Positions 8,431 through 17,957 of a stretch of DNA of 64,000 nt are shown here, one piece after another (position 1 is the first letter of the stretch; every line of letters starts with the position of its first letter). Position numbers and translations under genes: made by a program. Source of the stretch: Acidobacteriota bacterium (GTDB lineage Bacteria > Acidobacteriota > Terriglobia > Bryobacterales > Bryobacteraceae); assembly GCA_018268715.1 (NCBI GenBank), contig JAFDVZ010000002.1, positions 553,632 to 617,631 of the forward strand. Direction: 5' to 3'. The notes beneath the pieces were generated by a model. It was given only the letters and a program-made list of their open reading frames with translations, did not search any database and was not told the origin of the DNA.

Positions 8431-9321
8431 TCAGGCCTGCTTAGCCGCTTCGTCGAAGCAGGCGCGGGCGATCTGGCGCAGCAGGAGGGATTGGGTCCAG
8501 CGGTCGCCTTCCTCGCGCGGCAGGCCGTCCGGACCGGGGAAGGTGCGGGCGTAATAGATGCGCGGGGCGAGCAGTTCGGGCGCAAAACAGATGTAATCGC
8601 CGGGTTGCGCCGATTGCAGGAAGCCGCGGAAGGCGGCGGTCCACAGGCGGCGGTAGTGGTCGACGAAGGGGGCGGAGCCGTCGCCGATATCCACTTGAAT
8701 TGAGCCGGGGTTTGCGATGCGGCCGTGCAGGAAGCGGACGCGTTCGAGCACGGGGGCGATGAAGGCGAACTTCATGTCGAAGCCGCCGTACACCATTTCG
8801 AGGCCCGCGTACCAGTGGGAGAAATCGCCGTTGAAGCGCAGGGCGGGGAAACGCTGGACCAGGCGGACGGTGCGCCACATGTCCTGAAACAGCGTGGCGC
8901 GGTGGGTTTCGACGTAGATGGGGAAGGCGAGGCGTTGGCTCGCTTCGAGGGTCGCTTCGATGAGGGCGAAGGCTTCGGGGTCGTCCTCGAGTCCCCAGGC
9001 GACGTGGGCGGTGGCGCATTCGAGGCCCAGGTCGCGGAGCAGGGCGGCGTTGGAGGCGGCTTCGGCGGGTTGGTTGATGCGCGTGGAGCCCGCTTGCGCG
9101 AGGCCGAGCCGGCGGCACAGCGCGACCTGGTCGGGCGTGGGCGCTTCGGCGAACTGGACGCCGTCGTAGCCCGCGGTCCGGATGGCTTCCATTTGTTCCG
9201 CGAAGGCGAGGCCTGAGGGTCCGGCGGACCATTCGGGCAGGGCTTCGAGGGCCAGCAGGTTGAAGTACGAGCGGAAGGCGGGCGCATCGTTGCGGCCGGA
9301 GTTCAGGTTCGCGATCGGCAT
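8431..9321 (-). CDS. Xylose isomerase-like TIM-barrel protein (sugar phosphate isomerase/epimerase family)
   Basis: 296 aa. TIM-barrel features of the AP-endonuclease-2/IolE-like family: AFAEQMEAIRTAGYDGVQF near the N-terminus, LGLECATAHVAWG, IYVETHRATLFQD, LRFNGDFSHWYAG, and VRFLHGRIANPGSIQVDIGDG in the second half. His and Glu residues in YVETHR, DFSHW and LHGR are candidate divalent-metal ligands. No signal peptide. Family members isomerise or epimerise sugars and polyols; the substrate cannot be read here. It is followed by a gap and the PadR operon, and is divergent from the aminotransferase gene. Confidence 0.82.
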   Translation of the reverse strand: MPIANLNSGRNDAPAFRSYFNLLALEALPEWSAGPSGLAFAEQMEAIRTAGYDGVQFAEAPTPDQVALCRRLGLAQAGSTRINQPAEAASNAALLRDLGLECATAHVAWGLEDDPEAFALIEATLEASQRLAFPIYVETHRATLFQDMWRTVRLVQRFPALRFNGDFSHWYAGLEMVYGGFDMKFAFIAPVLERVRFLHGRIANPGSIQVDIGDGSAPFVDHYRRLWTAAFRGFLQSAQPGDYICFAPELLAPRIYYARTFPGPDGLPREEGDRWTQSLLLRQIARACFDEAAKQA

Positions 9322-9423
9322 GGATTCTACTGTACGATGACCGCGCTTGTGCTATGTTGCGAGTTACCCCATACGCGTCGGATTCAACGTCCGCATCCGA
9401 TTTCTTGAGAAAGGATTGGATGG

Positions 9424-10671
9424 ATGAATAGCCGACGACGTTTTCTTGGATCTGCTTCCGCTGTGCTTGCCGCCGCCGCTTCCGCGGGCGAGGCCAGTGA
9501 GCAGGAGTTCACCCGCTGGTACGAGGTCGACCGCGGCGTCACGAATCTCGAGAACGCCTATTGGGGCATCATGGCTCGGCAGGTGATGGAGGAGTACGCG
9601 CGCAAGGTGGCCTACGTCAACCGACGCAATTCGCCGTTTGTGCGGGGCATGATTCCCGGCGAGTCGCTGCGCGAGGAGTTGCCGAAGGTACGGGCGCGCG
9701 TGGCCCGGCTGGTGAATGTCGCGACGGAGGAGATTGCGCTGACTCGCTGTGGCACTGAGTCGCTGCAGGATTTGATCATCGGCTACAACCGGCTGAAGCC
9801 CGGCGACCGGGTGATTTTCGGCGATCTCGACTACGACGCGATGCAGAACGCGATGCTGTTCCTGAAGGACCGGCGCGGCGTCGAAGTGACTACGTTCACC
9901 ATGCCGGAGCCGGCGACGACGGCGAACATTCTGGCGGCGTATGAGGAGGTGTTGAAGGCGACTCCGCGGGCCCGGCTGTTGCTGGTGACGCACCTTTGCC
10001 ATCGCACCGGGTTGGTGAATCCGGTGAAGGAGATTATCGCGCTGGCCCGGCGGCATGGCGTTGCTTCCATACTCGACACGGCGCAGGCGGTGGGGCAGAT
10101 GCCCGTCGATTTAGAGGACATCGGGGCGGATTTCGCCGGGTTCAGCCTGCATAAGTGGATTGGGGCTCCGCTGGGGACGGGCGCGGTCTATATTCGTAAG
10201 TCGAAGCTGGCTGAGATGGATTTGTGTCTGGGCAACCGGGAGGATGCGCCCGACGATGTGCGGTCGCGGACTTATCCGGGCACTTATGACTTTGCGGCTG
10301 TGTTGACGATTCCGGCGGCGATCGACTTCCATAACCGGTTGACGGTGGAGCGGAAGCGGGCGCGGTTGCAGGAGCTTCGGAATTACTGGGTCAGCCGTGT
10401 GCGGGAGTTAGATGGCGTCGAGATATTGACTCCCGATGATCCCGCGCGGTATGGGGCCACCACCTCGTTCCGTCTGAAGGCGCTCAAGACGTTCGAGCAG
10501 GCGGTGCAATTGCAGAACCTTTTGATGTCAAAGTACGGGATTGTGACGGTGGCTCGCAAGGGGATTGCGCGGGGCGCCGCGATTCGAGTGACTCCCGCGC
10601 TGTATAACACGGCGGCCGAGTTAGACCGGTTCGTGGCGGCGGTTCGCGCCGAATATCGGCTGTTCGCTTGA
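9424..10671 (+). CDS. Tat-exported class V aminotransferase (PLP-dependent)
   Basis: 415 aa. It starts MNSRRRFLGSASAVLAAAASAG, a textbook twin-arginine signal (SRRRFLG), so the enzyme should be exported folded with its cofactor. Fold type I features: ALTRCGTESLQDLI (phosphate-binding region), DTAQAVGQMPVDLEDIGADF, and FSLHKWIGAPLGTGAVY containing the PLP Schiff-base Lys. It resembles isopenicillin-N epimerase/cysteine desulfurase-like proteins. AGGA lies about 10 bases before the ATG; a nearby ATG at 9420 stops at once. The substrate is unknown. It ends 1 bp before the stop of the convergent glycosyltransferase fusion. Confidence 0.9.
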   Translation: MNSRRRFLGSASAVLAAAASAGEASEQEFTRWYEVDRGVTNLENAYWGIMARQVMEEYARKVAYVNRRNSPFVRGMIPGESLREELPKVRARVARLVNVATEEIALTRCGTESLQDLIIGYNRLKPGDRVIFGDLDYDAMQNAMLFLKDRRGVEVTTFTMPEPATTANILAAYEEVLKATPRARLLLVTHLCHRTGLVNPVKEIIALARRHGVASILDTAQAVGQMPVDLEDIGADFAGFSLHKWIGAPLGTGAVYIRKSKLAEMDLCLGNREDAPDDVRSRTYPGTYDFAAVLTIPAAIDFHNRLTVERKRARLQELRNYWVSRVRELDGVEILTPDDPARYGATTSFRLKALKTFEQAVQLQNLLMSKYGIVTVARKGIARGAAIRVTPALYNTAAELDRFVAAVRAEYRLFA

Positions 10672-10672
10672 G

Positions 10673-12112
10673 TTAGTCCTCCCGGACGCCGACCGCGATG
10701 ATGGAGGTGGGCGGCCAGGGCAACAGGCCGTCTAACTTCCGCCAGAGTGGGACCAGGCGGTCAAAGACGGTCAACTGGAAGCGGCTGAAGGTGCGCCGCT
10801 TCAGGATCCGCCCGTTGACCCACCAGCCGGGGTAGGTGATGCGGTTGAACTCGATGATGCGCTCGACGCGGAAGCCGGTTCGTTGCATCTTCTCCGCCAG
10901 TTCGTCCTTGGCGTAGCGGCGGTAGTGGCCGAGCGCCTGGTCGAGCGTGCCGAAGTTGCCCGCGCCCTGCGGGACCAGCACGACGGCCTTGCCGCCGGGG
11001 CGGAGGGTGGAGTACAGGTTGCGCAGTCCGGCGAGGTCGTCCTCAACGTGTTCGAGCACGTTCAGGCAGACCACGGAGTCGAGTTGGCGGGCGAAGGGCT
11101 CGAAATCGGCCGCGCGGGTGAGGTCGCAGGCGGCGGTGGAGATGTTGGGGCGATGTTGCAGGCGGGCGCGCAGGCGGGCCAGATGCTCGCGATTGATGTC
11201 GGTGGCGATGTAGCGCTTGCGGCGGCGGGCCAGGTGGCGTGTCAGGTTGCCCATGCCGGCGCCGAGCTCCAGAACGGAGCTGCCCAGGTGCGGGGCGACC
11301 GTTTCGGCCATCCAGCGGTTGAAGCGGTTGGCGTCGGCGAGCGCGTCCAGGATGTCCGGGCCGGCGTCGCCGGTGTCCTGATAAATGTCCGAGGACAGCC
11401 AGAATCGCAGGATCACCCAAAGGGCGTTGAAGGCGTCCTTGGTGCCGATTTTCTTGCCTTCTTCATAGGTGCGGCCGTGGTAGGCGATGGGGGCTTCGTA
11501 GACGCGCGCCTGGCGCTTGGCGATCTTGATGGTGATTTCGGGCTCGATGCCGAAGCGGTTGCTGCGGATGGGGATGCTGGCGAGCAACGAGGTGCGGAAG
11601 ACCTTGTAACAGGTCTCCATGTCGGTCAGGTTCAGGTCTGACACCACGTTGCACATGGTGGTGAGCACCCAGTTGGCGATGGAGTGCCAGTAGTAGAGCA
11701 CGCGGCGGTGGCCGGCGGCGGCGAAGCGTGAGCCGTAGACCACGTCGGCGTCGCCATCGAGGAGCGGCTCGAGGAGCTTCGCGTATTCGCGAGGGTCGTA
11801 TTCGAGGTCGGCGTCCTGAATGATGGAGAATTCGCCGCGGGCGTGGCCGATGGCGGTGCGGATGGCCGCGCCCTTGCCCTGGTTCACTTCATGGCGGACC
11901 AGGCGGATGGGCGCTTCCGGATGGGCCGCGATGTATTCGGCCACCGCCTCCACGGAGCCGTCCCTGGAGGCGTCGTCGACGATGATCAGCTCGCGGTCGC
12001 GGGTGTGGGGCGTGGGGGGCAGCGGCGCGGCGAGCACGCGGTCGAGCACCGTGCCGATGAACTCCTCCTCGTTGTACAGCGGAATCAGGATCGACAGCAG
12101 CAGATCGTTCAT
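10673..12112 (-). CDS. Glycosyltransferase family 2 fused to a SAM-dependent methyltransferase
   Basis: 479 aa. Residues 1-245 are a GT-A family 2 domain of the dolichyl-phosphate mannose synthase type: LSILIPLYNEEEFI, ELIIVDDASRDGS, and the DxD-like DAD at 100-102. Residues 262-440 form a class I methyltransferase with the SAM loop VLELGAGMGN (about 280-289) and VVCLNVLEHVEDD. The protein would attach a sugar to a polyprenyl or lipid acceptor and methylate the sugar, acceptor or a related molecule; which one is unknown. No TM anchor is obvious. It is divergent from comEC with about 80 bp between. Confidence 0.92.
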   Translation of the reverse strand: MNDLLLSILIPLYNEEEFIGTVLDRVLAAPLPPTPHTRDRELIIVDDASRDGSVEAVAEYIAAHPEAPIRLVRHEVNQGKGAAIRTAIGHARGEFSIIQDADLEYDPREYAKLLEPLLDGDADVVYGSRFAAAGHRRVLYYWHSIANWVLTTMCNVVSDLNLTDMETCYKVFRTSLLASIPIRSNRFGIEPEITIKIAKRQARVYEAPIAYHGRTYEEGKKIGTKDAFNALWVILRFWLSSDIYQDTGDAGPDILDALADANRFNRWMAETVAPHLGSSVLELGAGMGNLTRHLARRRKRYIATDINREHLARLRARLQHRPNISTAACDLTRAADFEPFARQLDSVVCLNVLEHVEDDLAGLRNLYSTLRPGGKAVVLVPQGAGNFGTLDQALGHYRRYAKDELAEKMQRTGFRVERIIEFNRITYPGWWVNGRILKRRTFSRFQLTVFDRLVPLWRKLDGLLPWPPTSIIAVGVRED

Positions 12113-12193
12113 TCGGAAGGCGTTGGCAATCCCCAGGATACAGCAGGAACCGGAGAGGACCGGCCGCCTGCCGCTACTACCACCAATAGCGCC

Positions 12194-14731
12194 ATGCGGG
12201 AGCCCCTTCTCATTCCGTTCGCCGGATTTGCCTTAGGCATTGTGCTGGCGAACTGTTGCCGCTTCGGAATCCGCGAACTGGCGGCGGCTGGGGTTGTGCT
12301 CGTCGCGTTGGGCGTAGTCGCGCATCGGCGGAAGGCGCGCTGGCTGGCGGTTGGCGCCGTGGGGTTGGCGATGGTCGCGGCGGGGGCGTTGAATGTCGCA
12401 CTGCACGACGCCGGACCGCCGCCCGAAATGCAGGCTGACGATGGGGAGACGCTGATTCTGGCGGGCTGCGTGGTGGAGCCGCCGGCGTTCACCGTGGATC
12501 GCGAGCAGTTCGTGCTGGAGCTCGAGCCGGGCGCGCGGGCGAACGTCTCGCTGTCGCTCAAGGAGGGCGATGAGCCGCCGTGGTTGCGCTACGGGCAGCG
12601 CGTGGAGTTCGACGCTCGGGTCCGCCGGCCGCGAAATTACCGGAATCCTGGAGCCTTCGATTACGCCCGCTACCTGGCGCGCCAGCAGATCTACTGGACG
12701 GCGTCGGCGCGCGCGGATACGCCCATCAAGACATTGCCGGGCGAGTGCGGGTCACGCTTGCAGGCGGCCATCTTCGCCCTGCGGACCGCGGCGCTCGAAC
12801 GCATCGAGCGGCTGTATGCGGGCGACGAATACGCGGCCGGCATGACGGAGGCGATCCTGATCGGCGAGTCGCACAAGCTCGAAAAGGTCTGGACCGAGCA
12901 GTTCCGCCGCACCGGCACGTATCACGCGCTGGTGATCAGCGGAATGCACATCATCGTGCTGGCGGGAACGCTGCTGTTCCTGCTGCGGGTGTGCATGGTG
13001 AATGAGATGCTGGCGCTGTTGATCGCGGCGGTCGGCGCGTGGGTGTACGCGGCCGTTTCGGGATGGTCCGCGCCGGTGGTGCGCGCGGCGGCGGGCTTCA
13101 CGCTGTACCTCGTCGGGCGCTACTTCTACCGGCGGGGCCGCGTGCTGAACCTGCTCAGCGCCATCGCCATCGTCTACCTGGCGTGGGACCCCGGCCAGTT
13201 GTTCGACGCGAGCTTCCAGCTTTCGTTCCTGTGCGTGGCCGCCATCGGCGCGTTCGCCGCGCCGCTTACCGAATGGGCGCTTGCACGGTACAGGGACGCG
13301 GGTCGCGACCTGGCCGACCGGGGCCGGGACCGGAAGAGCGAGCCCACCGCCGCCGAATTCCGCATCGAGATGCGCCTGCTGGCCGAGACGGCGGCGCTAT
13401 GGACGCTCATCCCGGAACGTTACCTGATCGCGATGTTACAAACGGCGATACGGTTTGGCGTTTGGGTGGCCGAGATGGCGATCCTGTCGAGCGTCATTCA
13501 ACTCGCGCTGGCGTTGCCGATGGCGATCTATTTCCACCGCCTGTCGATCACCGGCGTCACGGCGAACCTGGCCGTGGTCCCGCTGATGAACGCGCTGGTG
13601 CCCATTGGGTTCGCGGCGATTTTCACGGGTTGGCGGCCGTTGGCGGCGCTGGCCCGGCTGTGCCTGAAGGGGGCGGCGTGGGTGGCGGCGTGGCATGCCC
13701 AGTGGGAGCCCGCGCATCGCATTCCGGATCCCCCGTTGTGGCTCGCCATCGCGCTGACGGCGGCGCTGGTGGCGGTTGGCGTCGCGGTCCGGATGCGGAG
13801 CCGCTGGGTGCAAAAGACGCTCGCCGTGGCGTTCGCGCTACTGGCGGCGCTGGTGATCGCGCCCTTTCCGCCGGAGGTGCGGCGCGGCGTGCTCGAGTTG
13901 AGCGCGATCGACGTGGGGCAGGGCGACGGTCTGCTGCTAACCACGCCCGATGGAAGGGTCCTGCTAATCGACAGCGGCGGATTCCCGCCCTACGGCCGCA
14001 AGAAGAAGCCGAATATCGACATCGGCGAGGACGTGATCTCGCCCTATCTGTGGACCCGCCGCATTCAGCACGCCGATGTCATCGTCACCACGCACGCCCA
14101 TGAGGATCACGTCGGCGGGCTCAAGGCGCTGATTGCGAACTTCAGTCCGCAGGAGATCTGGACCGGTGTCGTCGCCGATGACAGCGTCGAAACGCCCGAC
14201 TTGAAGGCCGCACAGGCCGCGGGTGTCCGGATTCTCGAGCGGCTGGCGGGCGAAACGTTCTATTTCGGCGGCGCGCGCTTCGAGGTTCTGGCCCCGTCGC
14301 CGGATCGCGAATCGAACCCACGCAGACTGAACAACGATTCGCTCGCCCTGCGCGTCAGCTACGGCCGCCATTCGTTTCTGCTGACGGGCGACCTGGAGCG
14401 CGAGGTCGAATATGAGCTGCTGTCGCGGGGCGTGCTTGCGAAAACCACCGTGCTGAAAGTGGCGCATCATGGCAGCAAAACTTCCAGCACGCCGGATTTC
14501 CTGGACGCCACCCAGCCGGAGTTCGCGGTCATCTCGGCCGGCTATCTGAATATGTTCCGCCTGCCCCATCGCGACGTGCTGGACCGTCTGGCCGAGCGCC
14601 ACGCCGACGTGTTGCGAACCGACCGCGACGGCCTGATCACCATCCGGTCCGACGGACGGCGCATCACGGTCCAGACCATGGACCGCGACTTCGCGGATCG
14701 CCGCTTCGCCGAACCATTCCAGGCCTGGTGA
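12194..14731 (+). CDS. comEC: ComEC/Rec2 DNA-uptake channel with metallo-beta-lactamase domain
   Basis: 845 aa from the ATG at 12194; the longer frame overlaps the divergent gene and is not protein-like. Order: two or three N-terminal TMs and a small DUF4131-type beta domain, the multi-TM Competence domain (YHALVISGMHIIVLAGTLLF, SFQLSFLCVAAIGAF), and a C-terminal beta-lactamase-fold domain from about residue 565 (AIDVGQGDGLLL) with HAHEDH at 634-639 as metal ligands. It carries single-stranded DNA across the inner membrane during transformation; the C-terminal domain is thought to be a nuclease. It is complete, which supports natural competence, although no other com or pil gene is in the window. 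Confidence 0.95.
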   Translation: MREPLLIPFAGFALGIVLANCCRFGIRELAAAGVVLVALGVVAHRRKARWLAVGAVGLAMVAAGALNVALHDAGPPPEMQADDGETLILAGCVVEPPAFTVDREQFVLELEPGARANVSLSLKEGDEPPWLRYGQRVEFDARVRRPRNYRNPGAFDYARYLARQQIYWTASARADTPIKTLPGECGSRLQAAIFALRTAALERIERLYAGDEYAAGMTEAILIGESHKLEKVWTEQFRRTGTYHALVISGMHIIVLAGTLLFLLRVCMVNEMLALLIAAVGAWVYAAVSGWSAPVVRAAAGFTLYLVGRYFYRRGRVLNLLSAIAIVYLAWDPGQLFDASFQLSFLCVAAIGAFAAPLTEWALARYRDAGRDLADRGRDRKSEPTAAEFRIEMRLLAETAALWTLIPERYLIAMLQTAIRFGVWVAEMAILSSVIQLALALPMAIYFHRLSITGVTANLAVVPLMNALVPIGFAAIFTGWRPLAALARLCLKGAAWVAAWHAQWEPAHRIPDPPLWLAIALTAALVAVGVAVRMRSRWVQKTLAVAFALLAALVIAPFPPEVRRGVLELSAIDVGQGDGLLLTTPDGRVLLIDSGGFPPYGRKKKPNIDIGEDVISPYLWTRRIQHADVIVTTHAHEDHVGGLKALIANFSPQEIWTGVVADDSVETPDLKAAQAAGVRILERLAGETFYFGGARFEVLAPSPDRESNPRRLNNDSLALRVSYGRHSFLLTGDLEREVEYELLSRGVLAKTTVLKVAHHGSKTSSTPDFLDATQPEFAVISAGYLNMFRLPHRDVLDRLAERHADVLRTDRDGLITIRSDGRRITVQTMDRDFADRRFAEPFQAW

Positions 14732-14755
14732 GCCCGCTTGTTACACTAAAATTTC

Positions 14756-16198
14756 ATGCTGCGGGTTCGCTTTGCGCCCTCGCCGACCGGGTATCTCCAC
14801 ATCGGAAGCGCGAGAACATTCATCTTCAACTGGCTGTACGCACGCCACAACGGCGGAACAGTCATCCTGCGTATCGATGACACCGACGTCGAGCGTAACT
14901 CCCAACAGTCGCTCGACTCCATCTTCGAGGGGCTGAAGTGGCTGGATCTCGGCTGGGACGAGTTCTATCGCCAGTCCGACCGGCTCGATCTGCATCGCCA
15001 GTTGACGCAGGTGATTTTCGACAAGGGGCTCGCCTACCGCGACTTCACTCCGGCCCAGGCCGACATTGAGGACAAGCCTCGCGATGCGGCGACGTGGCTG
15101 TACAATCCCGGCGCCCGCGAGATGTCCCAAGAGGAGAGCGACCGCCGCGCCGCGGCCGGCGAGCCGTTCGTCATCCGCTTTCGCGTGCCGCGCGAGACGG
15201 CCGAAGACGTGCGGTTCAACGACGCCGTGTACGGTCCGCAATCGAAGTCGACGGCGGATATCGAGGATTTCGCCCTGCTGCGCAGCAACGGCGTTCCGAC
15301 GTATCACATGGCCTCCTGCGCCGACGACGCCGACATCCGGATCAGCCACATCATCCGCGGCCAGGACCACCTGACCAACACGTTCAAACACGTGCTGATC
15401 TTCCGCGCGCTCGGCGTGGAGCCGCCGCAGTTCGCGCACCTGCCGCTGCTGATCGCGCCCGACGGATCGAAGCTGTCCAAGCGCAAGCACGGCCCGGTGG
15501 TGAGCGTGACGACGTACCGCGACGCCGGGTTCCTGGCCCACGCGTTCGTGAATTTCGTGTGCCTGCTCGGCTGGTCGCCGAAGAACGATCGCGACCGCAT
15601 GAGCCGCCAGGAACTGGTCGACGCATTTGGATTTGAAGGCGTCAACCGCGCTAACGCCACCATCAACTTCAGCGACGCGGACCCGTTCGACCCCAAGGCG
15701 GTCTGGCTGAACGCCGAAACGATCCGCGGCATGGCGATCCCGGACCTGTGCCGGGAAGTGCTGCCCTTCGCCGAACGGGCGTTCGGCGCCGCGCCGGCCG
15801 ACAAGATGCTGCGGGTGACGCCGCTGATCCAGGAGCGCATCAAGCTGCTGGGCGATGTCGCCACGGTGGCCGACTTCTTCTTTGTTCGCGAACTTGCGCC
15901 CTACGACGTCGCGGAGTTGATTCCGCAGAAGGGCGATCTCGCGATGGCGCGGCGGGCACTCGAGAGCGCTCAGCGGATCCTCGCCGGCGCCGAGTTCACG
16001 CACGACGGTTTGGACGCCGCGCTGCGGGCGGGCGCACAGGAATTGAAAGTGAAAGCAGGCCAGATGTTCCAGCCCATCCGCGTCGCCGTTTGCGGCCGGA
16101 AGAACGCGCCTCCGTTGTTTGAGACGCTGGAGACGCTGGGCCGCGAGACGTGTCTGGAACGAATCGCGAAAGCGATTGAAATGCTGGAAAAACAGTGA
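14756..16198 (+). CDS. gltX: Glutamyl-tRNA synthetase
   Basis: 480 aa, normal bacterial length. Class I synthetase signatures: [17 protein letters not shown] (HIGH-type motif) at the N-terminus and KLSKRKHG (KMSKS-type) near residue 240. It ends in the helical anticodon-binding domain ([19 protein letters not shown]). It charges tRNA-Glu. TACACT at 14742-14747 lies only 8 bases before the ATG, so a very short leader is possible, but no -35 was found. It is followed 37 bp later by glnS. Confidence 0.97.
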   Translation: MLRVRFAPSPTGYLHIGSARTFIFNWLYARHNGGTVILRIDDTDVERNSQQSLDSIFEGLKWLDLGWDEFYRQSDRLDLHRQLTQVIFDKGLAYRDFTPAQADIEDKPRDAATWLYNPGAREMSQEESDRRAAAGEPFVIRFRVPRETAEDVRFNDAVYGPQSKSTADIEDFALLRSNGVPTYHMASCADDADIRISHIIRGQDHLTNTFKHVLIFRALGVEPPQFAHLPLLIAPDGSKLSKRKHGPVVSVTTYRDAGFLAHAFVNFVCLLGWSPKNDRDRMSRQELVDAFGFEGVNRANATINFSDADPFDPKAVWLNAETIRGMAIPDLCREVLPFAERAFGAAPADKMLRVTPLIQERIKLLGDVATVADFFFVRELAPYDVAELIPQKGDLAMARRALESAQRILAGAEFTHDGLDAALRAGAQELKVKAGQMFQPIRVAVCGRKNAPPLFETLETLGRETCLERIAKAIEMLEKQ

Positions 16199-16235
16199 GA
16201 CGCACCGGTCTCACACCAAGCCAGGTGAGAAGCAT

Positions 16236-17957
16236 ATGAGTACGCTGAACAACGGACCGGAAGCAGCGCCATCGGCGCCCAGTGAGAACGCCGGCCCCTC
16301 GAATTTCATCCGCGACATTATTCTAGACGACTTGAAGACCAATAAGTACGGGGGACGCGTGCACACGCGCTTTCCTCCGGAGCCGAACGGATACCTCCAC
16401 ATCGGCCACGCCAAGTCGATCAACATCAATTTCGGGTTCGCCAGGGAGTTCAACGGCAAGTGCAATCTCCGTTTCGACGACACGAACCCGTGCAAGGAAG
16501 AGACCGAGTACGTCGAATCCATCATCGAAGACGTCCGCTGGCTGGGCGGCGATTGGGAAGGCCGTCTCTTCTACGCGTCGGATTACTTTCAGCAGCTCTA
16601 TGAGTGGGCCGTCCAGATGATTAAGGACGGCAAGGCGTACATCTGCGACCTGACCGCCGACGAACTGCGCGAGCAGCGCGGCACCCTGACCGAACCCGGC
16701 ACAGAGAGCCCTTACCGCAACCGCACGGTGGAGGAGAACCTCGACCTGTTCGAGCGCATGAAAGCCGGCGAGTTCCCCGACGGCGCCCGCACGCTGCGCG
16801 CCAAGATCGACATGGCCGCGAAGAACCTGAATCTCCGCGACCCGATCATGTACCGCATCCTGCACGCCGACCATCACCGCACCGGCGACAAGTGGTGCAT
16901 CTATCCGATGTACGACTACGCGCACGGCCAGTGCGATTCGATCGAAGGCATCACGCACTCCATCTGTACGCTGGAATTCGAAGACCACCGTCCGCTGTAC
17001 GACTGGTATGTGGAAGCCATCGGCATCTACCACCCGCAGCAGATCGAGTTCGACCGCCTGAGCATCACCTACACGCTGCTGTCCAAGCGCCGGCTGCTGC
17101 AACTGGTGCAGGAAAAGCACGTCACCGGTTGGGACGATCCGCGCATGCCGACGATTTCCGGCATCCGCCGCCGCGGCTACACGCCCGAAGGCCTCAAGAA
17201 CTTCTGCGGACGAATCGGCGTTTCGAAGACCAACGGCATCACCGAACTGTCGCTGCTCGAATACTCGATCCGCGAGGATCTCAACAAGAGCGCCCTGCGC
17301 GTGATGGGCGTGCTGCGGCCTCTCAAGGTGGTCATCGACAACTACCCCGAAGGCCAGGTGGAGCAGATGGAGGCGGTGAACAATCCGGAAGACGCCTCCG
17401 CCGGAACGCGCACCGTCCCGTTCTCGAAGGTGCTCTACATCGAGCAGGAGGACTTCCGCGAGGATCCGCCGAAGCAGTACTTCCGCCTCTCGCCCGGACG
17501 CGAAGTCCGCCTCCGCTACGGCTACTTCATCAAGTGCGTGAGCGTGGTGAAGGACGGTGCGGGCAACGTGGTGGAAGTGCACTGCACTTACGATCCGGCT
17601 ACGCGCGGCGGCAACGCGCCCGACGGCCGCAAGGTGAAGGCCACAATCCACTGGGTTTCGGCCGAACACGCCATCGACGCCGAGGTTCGCCTGTACGACA
17701 ACCTGTTCCTCAAGGAAAACCCGGGCGACGTGCCGGAGGGCAAGACGTTCCTCGACAACCTGAATCCCAACTCGCTCGAAGTCATCACCGCGAAGCTGGA
17801 ACCGAGCCTGAAGGGCGCGCCGGTGCTCAGCCGGTATCAGTTCGAGCGCATGGGATACTTCTGTGTCGACAAGGAGTCGACCCCGGACAAGCTGGTCTTC
17901 AACCGGACCGTCACCCTGCGTGATACCTGGGCGAAAATCGAAAAGAAATCCAAATGA
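16236..17957 (+). CDS. glnS: Glutaminyl-tRNA synthetase
   Basis: 573 aa from the ATG at 16236, preceded by AGGTGAG. Motifs: [18 protein letters not shown] (HIGH), [14 protein letters not shown], and LLSKRRLL as the KMSKS-type loop. The C-terminal beta-barrel anticodon domain follows ([13 protein letters not shown], YNxT-like VHCTYD). Bacterial GlnRS is of eukaryotic descent in evolutionary terms. Its presence beside GluRS indicates direct Gln-tRNA charging rather than only transamidation. The stop overlaps the start of the carbamoyltransferase gene as ATGA. Confidence 0.97.
   Translation: MSTLNNGPEAAPSAPSENAGPSNFIRDIILDDLKTNKYGGRVHTRFPPEPNGYLHIGHAKSININFGFAREFNGKCNLRFDDTNPCKEETEYVESIIEDVRWLGGDWEGRLFYASDYFQQLYEWAVQMIKDGKAYICDLTADELREQRGTLTEPGTESPYRNRTVEENLDLFERMKAGEFPDGARTLRAKIDMAAKNLNLRDPIMYRILHADHHRTGDKWCIYPMYDYAHGQCDSIEGITHSICTLEFEDHRPLYDWYVEAIGIYHPQQIEFDRLSITYTLLSKRRLLQLVQEKHVTGWDDPRMPTISGIRRRGYTPEGLKNFCGRIGVSKTNGITELSLLEYSIREDLNKSALRVMGVLRPLKVVIDNYPEGQVEQMEAVNNPEDASAGTRTVPFSKVLYIEQEDFREDPPKQYFRLSPGREVRLRYGYFIKCVSVVKDGAGNVVEVHCTYDPATRGGNAPDGRKVKATIHWVSAEHAIDAEVRLYDNLFLKENPGDVPEGKTFLDNLNPNSLEVITAKLEPSLKGAPVLSRYQFERMGYFCVDKESTPDKLVFNRTVTLRDTWAKIEKKSK

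Noticed and set aside
14741-16003. 420-aa minus-strand frame opposite gltX
   Set aside because: Covered by a complete glutamyl-tRNA synthetase on the other strand.
16323-17669. 448-aa minus-strand frame opposite glnS
   Set aside because: Shadow of a glutaminyl-tRNA synthetase; no domain.
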